The position numbers and the translations under genes are program-made. Below, one piece after another: positions 34,603-43,628 of a stretch of DNA of 64,000 bases. The notes below the pieces were generated by a model that searched no databases, was not told the DNA's origin, and was given only the letters and a program-made list of their open reading frames with translations. The DNA lies in NCBI GenBank assembly GCA_910589195.1, contig CAJUTC010000012.1:10061-74060 (forward strand), given 5' to 3'. Position 1 is the stretch's first letter. The number at the start of each line of letters is the position of its first letter. Origin of the DNA: an uncultured Lachnospiraceae bacterium (GTDB taxonomy: Bacteria; Bacillota; Clostridia; Lachnospirales; Lachnospiraceae).

Positions 34603-34812
34603 ATGGTATCCAGGAAAAACAAACGTAAAATAGTATATGACGGGGTAAACTATTATTGGTATGTGAGAGTCAGTGAACATAGCTATAGAGTGCATATCAT
34701 ATCGGATGATAAAAAAGTGCATTTAGAATATCCGTTCTTAGATGCGGAAATCCCTGTTACACCACAAGAGATTAGAAACCATTTGAAAGAATATTACGAT
34801 AATATCTTATAG
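34603..34812 (+). CDS. Small hypothetical protein
   Basis: The product has 69 residues from ATG 34603 behind GAGGGG. It is basic and aromatic-rich at the start (RKNKRKIVYDGVNYYWYVRV) and acidic later (FLDAEIPVTPQEIRNHLKEY). I do not recognise a family. It is followed by a long inverted repeat, so it may belong to an accessory insertion between uxuB and the DAHP synthase gene. Confidence 0.5.
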   Translation: MVSRKNKRKIVYDGVNYYWYVRVSEHSYRVHIISDDKKVHLEYPFLDAEIPVTPQEIRNHLKEYYDNIL

Positions 34813-34867
34813 GGAATACGTTTCTGAAAAGAGAGATAAACGAATACAAACCGGATGACGAAAGGAT

Positions 34868-34965
34868 GAGGATGTTGCAAAGTTCCATAAATCCATAGGA
34901 TATAACGGGAAACCATTTAATGGATACGTTATATATGATGGGATTTATTGACTTGCAGCATCCTC
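34868..34965. repeat. Long imperfect inverted repeat (about 98 bp)
   Basis: Arms of roughly 40 bp pair with a few mismatches: GAGGATGTTGCAA...ATAAATCC...ATATAACG against CGTTATATATGATGGGATTTATT...TTGCAGCATCCTC. The central loop is about 19 nt. It could be a miniature inverted-repeat element or a hairpin RNA between convergent genes. No T-tract follows. The remainder of 34813-35068 holds nothing else I can name. Confidence 0.6.
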
Positions 34966-35068
34966 TTATGTTTTGCGAATAAGTGTTCAAGATGGAAAGG
35001 GCATCCCGGGATGGGTTTGAACTGAACTATCCGCTGCCTTCTAGCGTATGGCAAAATTCAAACACACT

Positions 35069-36103
35069 CTAATACAATGCTTCTGCAATCTCATAAATCA
35101 ACCGCTCAGAATCGTCCCATCCCAAACAAGGATCGGTAATGGATTTTCCGTAACAGCCATCTCCGATTTTCTGTGCTCCTGGTTCGATGTAGCTTTCGAT
35201 CATCAAACCTTTGACAAGGCTGTGGATTTCAGAGGCATGCCTGCGGCTGTGAAGTACTTCTTTTGCAATACGGATCTGTTCCTTGTATTGTTTGTTTGAA
35301 TTGGAATGATTGGTATCAATTATGCAGGCAGGGTACTGCAAATTCCCCCGTTCTTCATAAAGCCTTAGAAGAAGTTCCAAATCCTCATAGTGGTAATTGG
35401 GCTGGCATTGGCCGTGCTTGTTTACGGAACCACGGAGGATGGTGTGGGTTAAGGGATTTCCGGGCGTTTTCACTTCCCAGCCGCGGAAGATAAATTCATG
35501 GCCATGCTGTGCGGCATAAACGGAATTTAACATAACCGATAAGCCGCCGCTGGTGGGATTTTTCATCCCTACCGGAACATCGCAGCCGCTGGAAACTAGC
35601 CGATGGTACTGGTTTTCTACGGAACGGGCGCCTACTGCCACATAGGACATCATGTCAGATAAATAATTTAAATTTTCTGGATAAAGCATTTCATCTGCGG
35701 TACTTAGCCCCGTTTCCCGTAACACTCTCATATGCATATGGCGGATTGCCAAGATTCCTTCCAGCATATTCGGCTTTTTTTCCGGATCCGGCTGATGGAG
35801 CATTCCTTTATAGCCCTCTCCGGTAGTGCGGGGTTTATTGGTGTATACCCGGGGGATGATAATCAGCCGGTCTGCTGTTCTTTCTTGAACTTTTACTAAT
35901 CGGCTTACATAATCGCAAACCGAATCTTCATTATCGGCAGAACAAGGGCCGATGATTAAAATAAACTTATCGCTTTTTCCTGTAAAAACATCGGCAATCG
36001 CAGCATCACGCGCCGTTTTGATTTCTGCAAGGTTTGCAGGAAGCGGGTACTGCTCACGGATTTCTGCCGGAGTAGGCAATTTATTAATAAATTTGAATCC
36101 CAT
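35069..36103 (-). CDS. aroF: 3-deoxy-7-phosphoheptulonate (DAHP) synthase, class I
   Basis: The product has 344 residues from ATG 36103 behind TGGAGG. IIGPCSADNEDS, RVYTNKPRTTGEGYKG, GARSVENQYHR, GMKNPTSGG and DTNHSNSNKQ are the phosphoenolpyruvate, sugar-phosphate and metal sites of the AroFGH type. It starts the shikimate pathway. No chorismate mutase domain is fused. Which amino acid feeds back on it cannot be told here; tyrS lies 2.5 kb away on the other strand. Confidence 0.95.
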   Translation of the reverse strand: MGFKFINKLPTPAEIREQYPLPANLAEIKTARDAAIADVFTGKSDKFILIIGPCSADNEDSVCDYVSRLVKVQERTADRLIIIPRVYTNKPRTTGEGYKGMLHQPDPEKKPNMLEGILAIRHMHMRVLRETGLSTADEMLYPENLNYLSDMMSYVAVGARSVENQYHRLVSSGCDVPVGMKNPTSGGLSVMLNSVYAAQHGHEFIFRGWEVKTPGNPLTHTILRGSVNKHGQCQPNYHYEDLELLLRLYEERGNLQYPACIIDTNHSNSNKQYKEQIRIAKEVLHSRRHASEIHSLVKGLMIESYIEPGAQKIGDGCYGKSITDPCLGWDDSERLIYEIAEALY

Positions 36104-36181
36104 GATGATATCCTCCATAAAATTTCAATAAAATAGTAAGCATTGTAAGCCATTTGTAATTTGACCTGCAGCCATTGCTCC

Positions 36182-36210
36182 ATTATAATATAGGTACAGG
36201 CAGAAATCAA
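36182..36210 (-). promoter_or_regulatory. Promoter of the DAHP synthase gene
   Basis: On the minus strand, TTGATT and TATAAT are 17 bp apart, about 80 bp upstream of the start. Confidence 0.65.
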
Positions 36211-36290
36211 GAGATTGGAACAGGAAACTTTATAGATTTAAAGTGTTCAAGTAACTGTGCCTGACAGTATGTTAGAAAGGAATTAATAAG

Positions 36291-36971
36291 ATGAAAAAAA
36301 GCATGATCGCAATCGTATTGGTTGCAGGAATAGCAGGTACTATGGTATCAATGGCAGCGACAAAGCAAGTAATCCGCATGGGAGAAACCTCTGCTGCTGT
36401 CACAGAGGAAGCGGCTACAGAACAATCTGCTACACAACAACCAGAGGGAGAACAGTCAGAAACGGCGCCTGAGAGCTATAAAATGTGGGGGTCTGTAATG
36501 AATGTGTCCGAAGGCGGTTTTTCATTTGAACGGCAGTTTGAAGAGGGCGGTTCAGAGGAAGTAATTGTCCATATTGATCCGGAACAGACACTGGTTTTAG
36601 GCAGTGACGGATATCCTGTGAACCTGGATCAAATGAAAGCCGGAAATAGCGTGTATGTATATGCGGGGCCCGCCATGACCTTAAGTTTGCCACCCCAGGT
36701 AACGGCGGTTATGGTAATTGTTGATAATAAGCAGGATAATGCTATGCCGGAATACGTGACAGCGGCAGAAGCCTTGACAGAAGACGGACAGGGCAATTTC
36801 CGGTTAAAGACCGCAGGCGGACAAGAATTTAACGTTTTGTCTGACTGTGAAATCATCCCATACCTTACCAGGCAGGCTGTGAGGCTGTCTGATGTTGTCG
36901 AAGGGAGCCACTGCCTAATCTGGGTAGGGACAGAGGGAGCTGTCGAAAAGATAGTATTGTTTAACGAATAG
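36291..36971 (+). CDS. Secreted protein of unknown function
   Basis: The product has 226 residues with a signal peptide (MKKSMIAIVLVAGIAGTMVSMAA), a Glu/Thr/Gln-rich linker (about 32-60) and a beta-rich domain in which two similar halves seem to repeat (VIVHIDPEQTLVLGSDGYPV and EFNVLSDCEIIPYLTRQAVR). It lacks a lipobox or sorting signal. I do not recognise a named family with certainty; similar proteins occur in Lachnospiraceae secretomes. AGAAAGGAA precedes the start and a terminator follows. Confidence 0.7.
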   Translation: MKKSMIAIVLVAGIAGTMVSMAATKQVIRMGETSAAVTEEAATEQSATQQPEGEQSETAPESYKMWGSVMNVSEGGFSFERQFEEGGSEEVIVHIDPEQTLVLGSDGYPVNLDQMKAGNSVYVYAGPAMTLSLPPQVTAVMVIVDNKQDNAMPEYVTAAEALTEDGQGNFRLKTAGGQEFNVLSDCEIIPYLTRQAVRLSDVVEGSHCLIWVGTEGAVEKIVLFNE

Positions 36972-36976
36972 CAAAA

Positions 36977-37019
36977 AACCTTCGGATGAGGCTATTGCGG
37001 CCATGTCCGGAGGTTTTTA
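36977..37019 (+). terminator. Terminator after the secreted-protein gene
   Basis: AACCTTCGGA pairs with TCCGGAGGTT over 10 bp, followed by TTTAT. The interval 37020-37306 is AT-rich and shows no gene. Confidence 0.8.
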
Positions 37020-37306
37020 TTTTTGCTTTGCCAGCGAGCGGCTACACGTTATAAATTGCAACAGAGCTGAACTACAAATAAGCAAACAAGTTAAATTTAA
37101 TAGCTACTTTTTCGGAATACTACGTATAATAGTATATAAAAGAAATGGGAACATATGTTTCATAGAATTTGGCGATCCAGCTTAAAAAAAAGCGAAATGA
37201 TAATATTTGTGATAAACTCTAATTATCTAGAAAATTTATTAAGCAGCATAAAATTAGGGGTTATGAAAAAATTGGTTTGGCAGGAAATAACAGAAAGGAT
37301 AAGGAT

Positions 37307-38149
37307 ATGAGAAAACACATTATTACGTTAATTTTGGCAATGGCTTTATCCGCAGGTCTTGTAATTACCGTATCTGCCGGCTGGCAGGAAAGCAGCCAGG
37401 GCTGGCGGTACGAGAACGAGGACGGTTCCCAGGCGACAAATGGCTGGCAGCAGATTGATGGCGGCTGGTATTACTTTGACGAACAGGGCTATCGGTTGGA
37501 ACATGGCCTTACGCCGGATGGGTACTGGCTGGATGAAAGCGGCCTGGCAAGTGAGGAAATGCGGGTTTATGGAGCCTGTATGTTTGCGCCTACCAGTTAT
37601 CAGACAGAAGGGGATAAGATTTTGATTACAGGCAATATCTGCGATACCCAGTATAGTTCAGATGAATCTTTAAAAGCGTTAAAACCGGGAGATACGATTC
37701 TGGTTCCAAGTAATTATGGACGGGTGTGTGAGTTTGACAGGCCGTTTGCAGTTGCTGATACCAAGTTGGTTGATACCTTAGATGGGTATTATGACTATAA
37801 AAGCGGCGAATTAAAAGAAGGAAGCAGGACTATGAAATGTGTCTATGTTAATATGCCGGATTCTACAGGAGGAGAGGCCAGTGAGTTTATTTTTGCTGAG
37901 GATCATATGAATTTTTATTATGCTGGAAGCCCCGGTCAGCCGCTGTACCGGATTGTAAAGAAGGACGTGGTATTAATCGCAGATGCTGGTACAAACTTTA
38001 TTCCGGTTTATTCTTCTGGTATGGAATCTTTATCCCAGACTCTGGAAAAGTGGACGACTCATGGCTATAATGACTATTATGTTATGAGAGTGGAGCTGAC
38101 AGGTGGCCATATCGACCAGGCAAAGGATATGGTGAGAAATTATAGTTAG
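37307..38149 (+). CDS. Secreted protein with choline-binding-type (CW) repeats, protein 1
   Basis: The product has 280 residues from ATG 37307 (AAGGATAAGG upstream). A signal peptide (1-25) is followed by two to three Trp/Tyr-rich repeats (GWRYENEDGSQATNGW; GGWYYFDEQGYR) of the cell-wall-binding class, then a C-terminal domain of about 190 residues (LKPGDTILVPSNYG onward) without a recognised fold. The repeats usually hold secreted proteins to choline- or polymer-decorated walls. Confidence 0.75.
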   Translation: MRKHIITLILAMALSAGLVITVSAGWQESSQGWRYENEDGSQATNGWQQIDGGWYYFDEQGYRLEHGLTPDGYWLDESGLASEEMRVYGACMFAPTSYQTEGDKILITGNICDTQYSSDESLKALKPGDTILVPSNYGRVCEFDRPFAVADTKLVDTLDGYYDYKSGELKEGSRTMKCVYVNMPDSTGGEASEFIFAEDHMNFYYAGSPGQPLYRIVKKDVVLIADAGTNFIPVYSSGMESLSQTLEKWTTHGYNDYYVMRVELTGGHIDQAKDMVRNYS

Positions 38150-38218
38150 GGAAACTACAATTCGATTTCGCTATAATTTGGGGAATTTAGGTAACTATAA
38201 TTTAGGTAAAAACAGACC

Positions 38219-38247
38219 TTGACAAGGAGTGGATTCTTCTATATAAT
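38219..38247 (+). promoter_or_regulatory. Promoter of the tyrS T-box transcript
   Basis: TTGACA and TATAAT with a 17-bp spacer form a perfect consensus promoter. Confidence 0.92.
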
Positions 38248-38261
38248 GAGGATTAATTTCA

Positions 38262-38570
38262 AAACAAGCGATGATAAGAACAAGTAGTATCAGGAAACCC
38301 CGAACAGAAAGCAGCCGGATGATGAGAGGCGCGCGGAAGACCCGATATGAATACATCTTTGAGCTTCACACCGAAGTCTGGTTTTGCGGGATTCATTTAT
38401 GCAGAACATGGATGGTAGGCTGTGACGGTATCCTGCACCCGTTATCGTGCCAGAGTATAGGCGGATGGCCGGTACTTGGTAAGGTAAGCAGCGTGAGCTG
38501 TTTATAAATGTAAGGTGGTAACACGGGTATATGCCCCGTCCTTCGTGATGACAGAAGGACGGGGTTTTTT
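38262..38570 (+). ncRNA. Tyrosine T-box riboswitch
   Basis: The leader starts with the stem-I sequence GCGATGATAAGAACAAGTAGTA and carries a specifier-loop TAC (Tyr) codon at 38352-38354 in GAATACATC. The T-box is AAGGTGGTAACACGG (38512-38526), whose TGGT can pair with the ACCA end of tRNA-Tyr. The terminator is an 11-bp stem, CCCCGTCCTTC with GAAGGACGGGG (38534-38564), before TTTTTT. Uncharged tRNA-Tyr would stabilise the antiterminator and turn tyrS on. Confidence 0.95.
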
Positions 38571-38632
38571 GCTTGTAGGAAATCAACTATAACAATTACA
38601 CAAATCAACGCAAAACAAAAGGAGAATGTGGT

Positions 38633-39859
38633 ATGCAGGTTTATGAAGAGCTGGTAGCCAGAGGTCTGATTGCACAGGTTACCAATGAAGAAGAAATCCG
38701 GAATATGATCAATCAGGGGAAGGCTGTATTTTATATTGGGTTTGACCCGACAGCAGACAGCCTTCATGTGGGGCATTTTATGGCGCTGTGTTTGATGAAG
38801 CGTCTGCAGATGGCTGGAAATAAACCGATTGCTTTAATTGGAGGGGGAACAGCTATGATTGGGGATCCTTCCGGTCGTTCCGATATGCGGCAGATGATGA
38901 CGACAGAAACCATTGCCCACAATGTAGAATGTTTTAAGAAGCAGATGAGCCGCTTTATTGATTTTTCCCAAGATCGGGCAATGTTGGTAAATAATGCGGA
39001 ATGGCTGCTGGATTTAAATTATGTGGAGGTTCTTAGGGATATTGGGCCTCATTTTTCTGTAAACCGTATGTTGACAGCAGAGTGCTATAAGCAGCGGATG
39101 GAAAAAGGATTAAGCTTTTTAGAGTTTAACTATATGATAATGCAAAGCTATGATTTCTATGAGTTGTTCCGGCGTTACGGATGCAATATGCAGTTTGGCG
39201 GTGACGATCAGTGGAGCAATATGCTAGGCGGCACAGAGCTGATCCGTCGGAAGTTAGGGAAGGATGCCCACGCTATGACCATTACCCTTCTTTTAAATTC
39301 AGAAGGCAAAAAGATGGGGAAAACCCAGTCTGGCGCGGTATGGCTGGATCCGGATAAAACCTCACCTTTTGAGTTCTACCAGTACTGGAGAAATGTGGCA
39401 GACGCCGATGTGCTGAAGTGCCTGAGGATGTTAACATTCCTGCCGTTTGGGCAGATCGAAGAGATGGATTCCTGGGAGGGGAGTCAGTTAAACCAGGCGA
39501 AAGAAATCCTGGCATATGAACTGACTAACCTGGTTCACGGGCCAGAAGAGGCAAAAAAAGCCCAAGAGGCTTCCAAGGCGCTGTTTGCGGGAGGCGGGGA
39601 CGCTACCCATATGCCAAGTTATGAGTTAAAGGAAGAAGATTTCAGGGATGGCGCCATCGACATTTTAGGGGTATTAACCTCCTCCGGTCTGGCCGGAAGC
39701 CGCTCAGAAGCCAGAAGAAATGTGGAACAGGGCGGGGTTTCCGTAGACGGTGTCCAGGAAAAGGATGTGAAAAAAACTTATACAAAAGAGGATTTCTTTG
39801 GGGATGGGAAAGTGGTAAAACGGGGTAAGAAAAATTTTATGAGAGTGTTTGCCAGGTAA
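38633..39859 (+). CDS. tyrS: Tyrosyl-tRNA synthetase
   Basis: The product has 408 residues. The class I HIGH motif appears as HVGHF, and KMSKS as KMGKT. YIGFDPTADSLHVGH, GGDDQWSNM and the C-terminal S4 RNA-binding domain (SSGLAGSRSEARRNVEQGGVSVDG) are typical. AGGAG precedes ATG 38633. It is controlled by the T-box directly upstream. Confidence 0.98.
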   Translation: MQVYEELVARGLIAQVTNEEEIRNMINQGKAVFYIGFDPTADSLHVGHFMALCLMKRLQMAGNKPIALIGGGTAMIGDPSGRSDMRQMMTTETIAHNVECFKKQMSRFIDFSQDRAMLVNNAEWLLDLNYVEVLRDIGPHFSVNRMLTAECYKQRMEKGLSFLEFNYMIMQSYDFYELFRRYGCNMQFGGDDQWSNMLGGTELIRRKLGKDAHAMTITLLLNSEGKKMGKTQSGAVWLDPDKTSPFEFYQYWRNVADADVLKCLRMLTFLPFGQIEEMDSWEGSQLNQAKEILAYELTNLVHGPEEAKKAQEASKALFAGGGDATHMPSYELKEEDFRDGAIDILGVLTSSGLAGSRSEARRNVEQGGVSVDGVQEKDVKKTYTKEDFFGDGKVVKRGKKNFMRVFAR

Positions 39860-39911
39860 CATTCTGATACCTGAAAACAGATTTTAATTAGGAGAGATAG
39901 GAAACGTTCTC

Positions 39912-39940
39912 TTGCTTTTTTGGAAGAATAAGGGTATGAT
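39912..39940 (+). promoter_or_regulatory. Probable promoter of the second CW-repeat gene
   Basis: TTGCTT and TATGAT are 17 bp apart, about 120 bp before the gene at 40061. Confidence 0.55.
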
Positions 39941-40060
39941 AGTAGTACTCACTGGCCTTCTTTCACCTATGATTGTTGTACACGGGGAAATATGGGTGCC
40001 TGTGAAGCCGGTCACTGGAAGTAAAGGAACAAAAACAAACAGAAAGGAGCATTTCTGTTA

Positions 40061-40816
40061 ATGAAATTTAGTCAAATGAAAAAAGTATCAGCCATGATTC
40101 TGACTGTGGCCATCACATTAGGAGGAAATTTAATTTCTTATGCTGATTGGAAGCAGGATGGGCTGGGGTGGTGGTATGAACAAGCGGATGGAAGCTATCC
40201 GGTCAGTACCTGGTATGAGGATACAGACGGATCCTGGTATTTCTTTAATGAGAACGGCTATATGATTTCCAATTGTTACCGAAGCATCGACAGCAACATT
40301 TACGCTTTCGGATATAACGGAAAATGGACAGGGACGATGTTTTCCGATCTGCAGCCTGGTGTATGGGCGGGAAATAATTACAGCAATGAATGGTCTGGTT
40401 TTCATTTAAATATACCGGAAGGATATCGGATAGAACTGGCATCTGACACAGGAACCATTGAAAACGTGGAAACGTTTGTGGAATTTGTGGTGTGGGCGCC
40501 GGATGGTTCCGGATCTGCCATTGAACTGGAATACGCGGACGCATATGATTATACAAACGGAACAGCTACTACACCGGAATATGTGGCCCTGATGCATGGG
40601 CTTAGGCTCAGTTTGGAGGGGTATTCCATAGAAGGGATTACTAATGTTCAACTGGGAGGAAACGAATATGCAAAACTGTCTACCAGGCGGCATTCGATGC
40701 AGAAGCGTGAATTATACTGCCGGAAGGTTGGGGAGCATTATTTTGAGTGCGTCAGTGTGATTTACTGGCCCACGGGCGAGGCGGCGATTAACGGCCTTCT
40801 GTCCAGCATTTACTAA
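40061..40816 (+). CDS. Secreted protein with choline-binding-type (CW) repeats, protein 2
   Basis: The product has 251 residues. The signal peptide is about residues 1-29 (ending ISYA). Trp-rich repeats follow (GLGWWYEQADGSYPVSTW; GSWYFFNENGYMIS), then a 160-residue C-terminal domain without a clear family. Layout and repeat type match the gene at 37307, but the C-terminal domains differ, so they are a related pair with separate functions. AAAGGAG lies 11 nt upstream. Confidence 0.75.
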   Translation: MKFSQMKKVSAMILTVAITLGGNLISYADWKQDGLGWWYEQADGSYPVSTWYEDTDGSWYFFNENGYMISNCYRSIDSNIYAFGYNGKWTGTMFSDLQPGVWAGNNYSNEWSGFHLNIPEGYRIELASDTGTIENVETFVEFVVWAPDGSGSAIELEYADAYDYTNGTATTPEYVALMHGLRLSLEGYSIEGITNVQLGGNEYAKLSTRRHSMQKRELYCRKVGEHYFECVSVIYWPTGEAAINGLLSSIY

Positions 40817-40821
40817 TTTTC

Positions 40822-40850
40822 TTGACAAAACCATTAGCTTTCGATAAAAT
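40822..40850 (+). promoter_or_regulatory. Promoter of mntP
   Basis: TTGACA and TAAAAT are 17 bp apart, immediately before the riboswitch. Confidence 0.85.
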
Positions 40851-40856
40851 GTTGGA

Positions 40857-40960
40857 AGATAAGGGAGAATAGTGTAATAAGGTCAACATACTGGTGGGAT
40901 GGACCGTTGTAAATGATAAGACTTATCTGTGGAGGAGGAATCTGCAGGTGAGTCTTTTTC
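40857..40960 (+). ncRNA. yybP-ykoY manganese riboswitch with terminator
   Basis: P1 is AGATAAG (40857-40863) with CTTATCT (40922-40928). The strand after P1 carries AAGGGAGAATAG and GGTCAACATACTGG, close to the L1 and L3 strings of yybP-ykoY aptamers. AGACTTATCTG (40919-40929) can instead pair with CAGGTGAGTCT (40945-40955), giving an 11-bp terminator before TTTTT. The two structures share the P1 3' strand, so manganese binding should prevent termination and switch mntP on. Confidence 0.85.
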
Positions 40961-41081
40961 GTATCAGAAAGTCCGAAAGGTTTCCAGGAGATGTGATGCA
41001 TGCGTACGCAAAAGCAGAAATAATATGTTGCAGAAGTACACAGCTAGTGCTGAAAATGAAACGTTTGTAAGGAGAATGGTT

Positions 41082-41642
41082 ATGACAATGTTAGAGTTAT
41101 TTGTGATTGCAGTAGGCCTTTCCATGGATGCGTTTGCTGTTTCCGTATGTAAGGGTTTATCCCTGCAAAAAATGAAATGGAAACATGCGTATCTTGCGGG
41201 TATTTATTTTGGCGGGTTCCAGGCGGCAATGCCTCTTTTGGGGTTTCTGTTAGGCGTCCAGTTTCGGGAATCGATTACGTCCATTGATCACTGGGTAGCA
41301 TTTATTCTTTTGGGTATTATTGGAATTAATATGGTAAAGGAGGCAATAAGCGGCGGCGAGGAAGAAGGGGATCCATCCTTTGACGCAAAATCAATGTTGT
41401 TATTAGCGGTGGCTACCAGCATTGACGCATTAGCGGTGGGGGTAACATTTGCCTTTTTAAAGGTTCGGATCCTGCCGGCAGTTACCTTTATCGGTCTGAC
41501 TACTTTTGTGCTGTCTATGGCAGGGGTAAAGGCAGGCAATGTATTTGGAAGCCGCTATAAATCAAAGGCAGAGCTGGCAGGCGGCTTAATTTTAATCGGG
41601 ATGGGAATTAAAATTTTGTTGGAACATACAATCTTTGCTTAA
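41082..41642 (+). CDS. mntP: Manganese efflux pump MntP
   Basis: The product has 186 residues and six membrane helices in two related halves, with the acidic motifs SMDAFAVS and SIDALAVG that form the metal path. ATG 41082 was chosen because AAGGAG lies 7 nt upstream; the open frame begins further 5' inside the riboswitch. It exports Mn2+ when the metal is in excess, in agreement with the riboswitch. Confidence 0.95.
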   Translation: MTMLELFVIAVGLSMDAFAVSVCKGLSLQKMKWKHAYLAGIYFGGFQAAMPLLGFLLGVQFRESITSIDHWVAFILLGIIGINMVKEAISGGEEEGDPSFDAKSMLLLAVATSIDALAVGVTFAFLKVRILPAVTFIGLTTFVLSMAGVKAGNVFGSRYKSKAELAGGLILIGMGIKILLEHTIFA

Positions 41643-41702
41643 TAAATGAAAGGGTGCCTATGGCCTATGGCAGCATTTTGACGGATTTGTGCATATTTTG
41701 AC

Positions 41703-41732
41703 TTGCAAAGGAACCGGAAAATGTGCTATTAT
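41703..41732 (+). promoter_or_regulatory. Probable promoter of gatCAB
   Basis: TTGCAA and TATTAT are 18 bp apart, about 45 bp before gatC. Confidence 0.5.
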
Positions 41733-41775
41733 ATTGGCAATTTTTTAGTGCATAGAAATGGAAAGGGGAATCGCT

Positions 41776-42075
41776 ATGGCAAATATCATTGAAGATGAAA
41801 CCATTGAATATGTGAGTATCCTGGCAAAGCTGGAACTTTCCTGTGAGGAGAAGGAAGCCGCAAAGAAGGATATGGGCCGTATGCTGGATTATATTGATAA
41901 GTTAAACGAGCTGGATACCAGTAAAACCGAGCCTATGTCGCATGTTTTTCCTGTGCAGAATGTATTTCGTGAAGACCTGGTAGCAGATGAAGGCAAAGGA
42001 AACAGAGAGGACATGTTAGCTAATGCGCCAGAGCGGACCGAAGAAGCATTTGTGGTTCCCAAAACGATAGAGTGA
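41776..42075 (+). CDS. gatC: Asp/Glu-tRNA amidotransferase subunit C
   Basis: The product has 99 residues from ATG 41776 behind AAAGGGG. The N-terminal helix pair (TIEYVSILAKLELSCEEKE; MLDYIDKLNELDT) and the extended C-terminal belt (PMSHVFPVQNVFREDLV) are typical. GatC stabilises GatA and GatB. It overlaps the upstream frame of gatA and precedes its start by 14 bp. Confidence 0.95.
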   Translation: MANIIEDETIEYVSILAKLELSCEEKEAAKKDMGRMLDYIDKLNELDTSKTEPMSHVFPVQNVFREDLVADEGKGNREDMLANAPERTEEAFVVPKTIE

Positions 42076-42089
42076 CAGGAGGCGGCAAG

Positions 42090-43616
42090 ATGAGGATATT
42101 GGATTTAACTGCCATGGAGCTTGGAAAAAAGATAAAGGCAGGGGAGATCGGCGTAGAGGAAGCTACAGCCGCCGCGCTGGCTCAGATTAAAGCGGCAGAA
42201 CCTAAGGTGCATGCGTTTGTGACGGTTGACGAAGAAAAGGCCATGGTTCGGGCCAGGCAGGTTCAGGAACAAATCAGCAAAGGGCAGCTTGCAGGGCCGT
42301 TAGCAGGTGTTCCGGCAGCGATTAAAGATAATATGTGCACCAAAGGAATGCTGACTACCTGCAGTTCCAGAATGTTGTCTAATTTTGTACCTTCCTATAC
42401 ATCAGAGGCAGTAAGGAATTTGGAAAAGGCCGGAGCTGTGATCTTGGGAAAAACAAATATGGATGAATTTGCTATGGGAAGTACTACAGAAACATCCGCA
42501 TATGGGGAAACGAAAAATCCCTGGAACTTAGAACATGTTCCTGGCGGATCTTCCGGCGGTTCCTGTGCGGCAGTAGCAGTCAATGAATGTTTTTATGCCC
42601 TGGGTTCCGATACGGGTGGTTCCATCCGCCAGCCAAGCTCCTTCTGTGGTGTTACCGGGATCAAACCGACTTATGGCACCGTATCCCGCTATGGTCTGAT
42701 TGCCTATGGGTCATCGTTAGACCAGATTGGCCCGATTGCGAAGGACGTTGCAGACTGCGCGGCAGTTTTAGAGGCGATCACATCCTATGATCCAAAAGAT
42801 TCCACTTCCATCCGTAGGGAGGATACGGATTTTACCAGCGCCCTGACAGAGGATGTAAGAGGTCTTCGGATCGGGATACCGGATGATTACTTTGGAGAAG
42901 GCCTTGACAGCCAGGTGAGGGAAACGATTTTGGCAGCAGTGGACGTGCTTCGGGAAAAGGGCGCGGTTGTGGAAGAATTTCATTTAAGTTTGGTGGAATA
43001 CGCCATTCCAGCTTATTATGTGATTGCGTCAGCAGAGGCCAGCTCCAACCTGGCCCGGTTTGACGGGGTGAAATACGGATACCGGGCACAGGAATATGAG
43101 GGTCTTCACAGCATGTATAAGAAAAGCCGTTCTGAAGGGTTTGGCCCTGAAGTAAAAAGAAGGATTATGCTGGGCTCCTTCGTTTTAAGCTCCGGCTACT
43201 ACGACGCCTATTACCTGAAGGCTCTTCGAACCAAGGCACTGATCAAGAAAGCGTTTGACAAAGCCTTTGAAACGTATGATATCATTGTAGCGCCAGCATC
43301 CCCCGCTACGGCGCCAAAGCTCGGCCAGTCACTATGCGATCCGATTCAGATGTATTTGGGGGATATCTATACCATTTCAGTCAACTTGGCGGGTCTTCCC
43401 GGCCTTACAGTTCCTTGTGGGACAGACAGTAATGGGCTTCCGATTGGAATGCAGCTTATCGGCGACTGTTTCCAGGAAAAGAAATTGCTTCAGGCCGGCT
43501 TTGCCTTTGAAAAAAGCCGCTGTTATAAAGGGCCGGCTTTGGCAAAGGAGCTAGAACAGGAAAGCGGGGCAGTTTTCCAATATACATCGGTTCCGCAACA
43601 GAACGATTCCCAATAG
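42090..43616 (+). CDS. gatA: Asp/Glu-tRNA amidotransferase subunit A
   Basis: The product has 508 residues from ATG 42090 behind AGGAGG. It is an amidase-signature enzyme: Lys79 (GVPAAIKDN) and the Ser pair in GGSSGGSCAAVA and GSDTGGSIRQPSSFCG form the catalytic Ser-cis-Ser-Lys set. It releases ammonia from glutamine and passes it to GatB. Confidence 0.97.
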   Translation: MRILDLTAMELGKKIKAGEIGVEEATAAALAQIKAAEPKVHAFVTVDEEKAMVRARQVQEQISKGQLAGPLAGVPAAIKDNMCTKGMLTTCSSRMLSNFVPSYTSEAVRNLEKAGAVILGKTNMDEFAMGSTTETSAYGETKNPWNLEHVPGGSSGGSCAAVAVNECFYALGSDTGGSIRQPSSFCGVTGIKPTYGTVSRYGLIAYGSSLDQIGPIAKDVADCAAVLEAITSYDPKDSTSIRREDTDFTSALTEDVRGLRIGIPDDYFGEGLDSQVRETILAAVDVLREKGAVVEEFHLSLVEYAIPAYYVIASAEASSNLARFDGVKYGYRAQEYEGLHSMYKKSRSEGFGPEVKRRIMLGSFVLSSGYYDAYYLKALRTKALIKKAFDKAFETYDIIVAPASPATAPKLGQSLCDPIQMYLGDIYTISVNLAGLPGLTVPCGTDSNGLPIGMQLIGDCFQEKKLLQAGFAFEKSRCYKGPALAKELEQESGAVFQYTSVPQQNDSQ

Positions 43617-43628
43617 GAGGAGGAGAGG

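Noticed and set aside
34813..35068. Attachment site or tRNA remnant near the 98-bp inverted repeat
   Set aside because: No tRNA fragment, direct repeat or integrase was found on either side.
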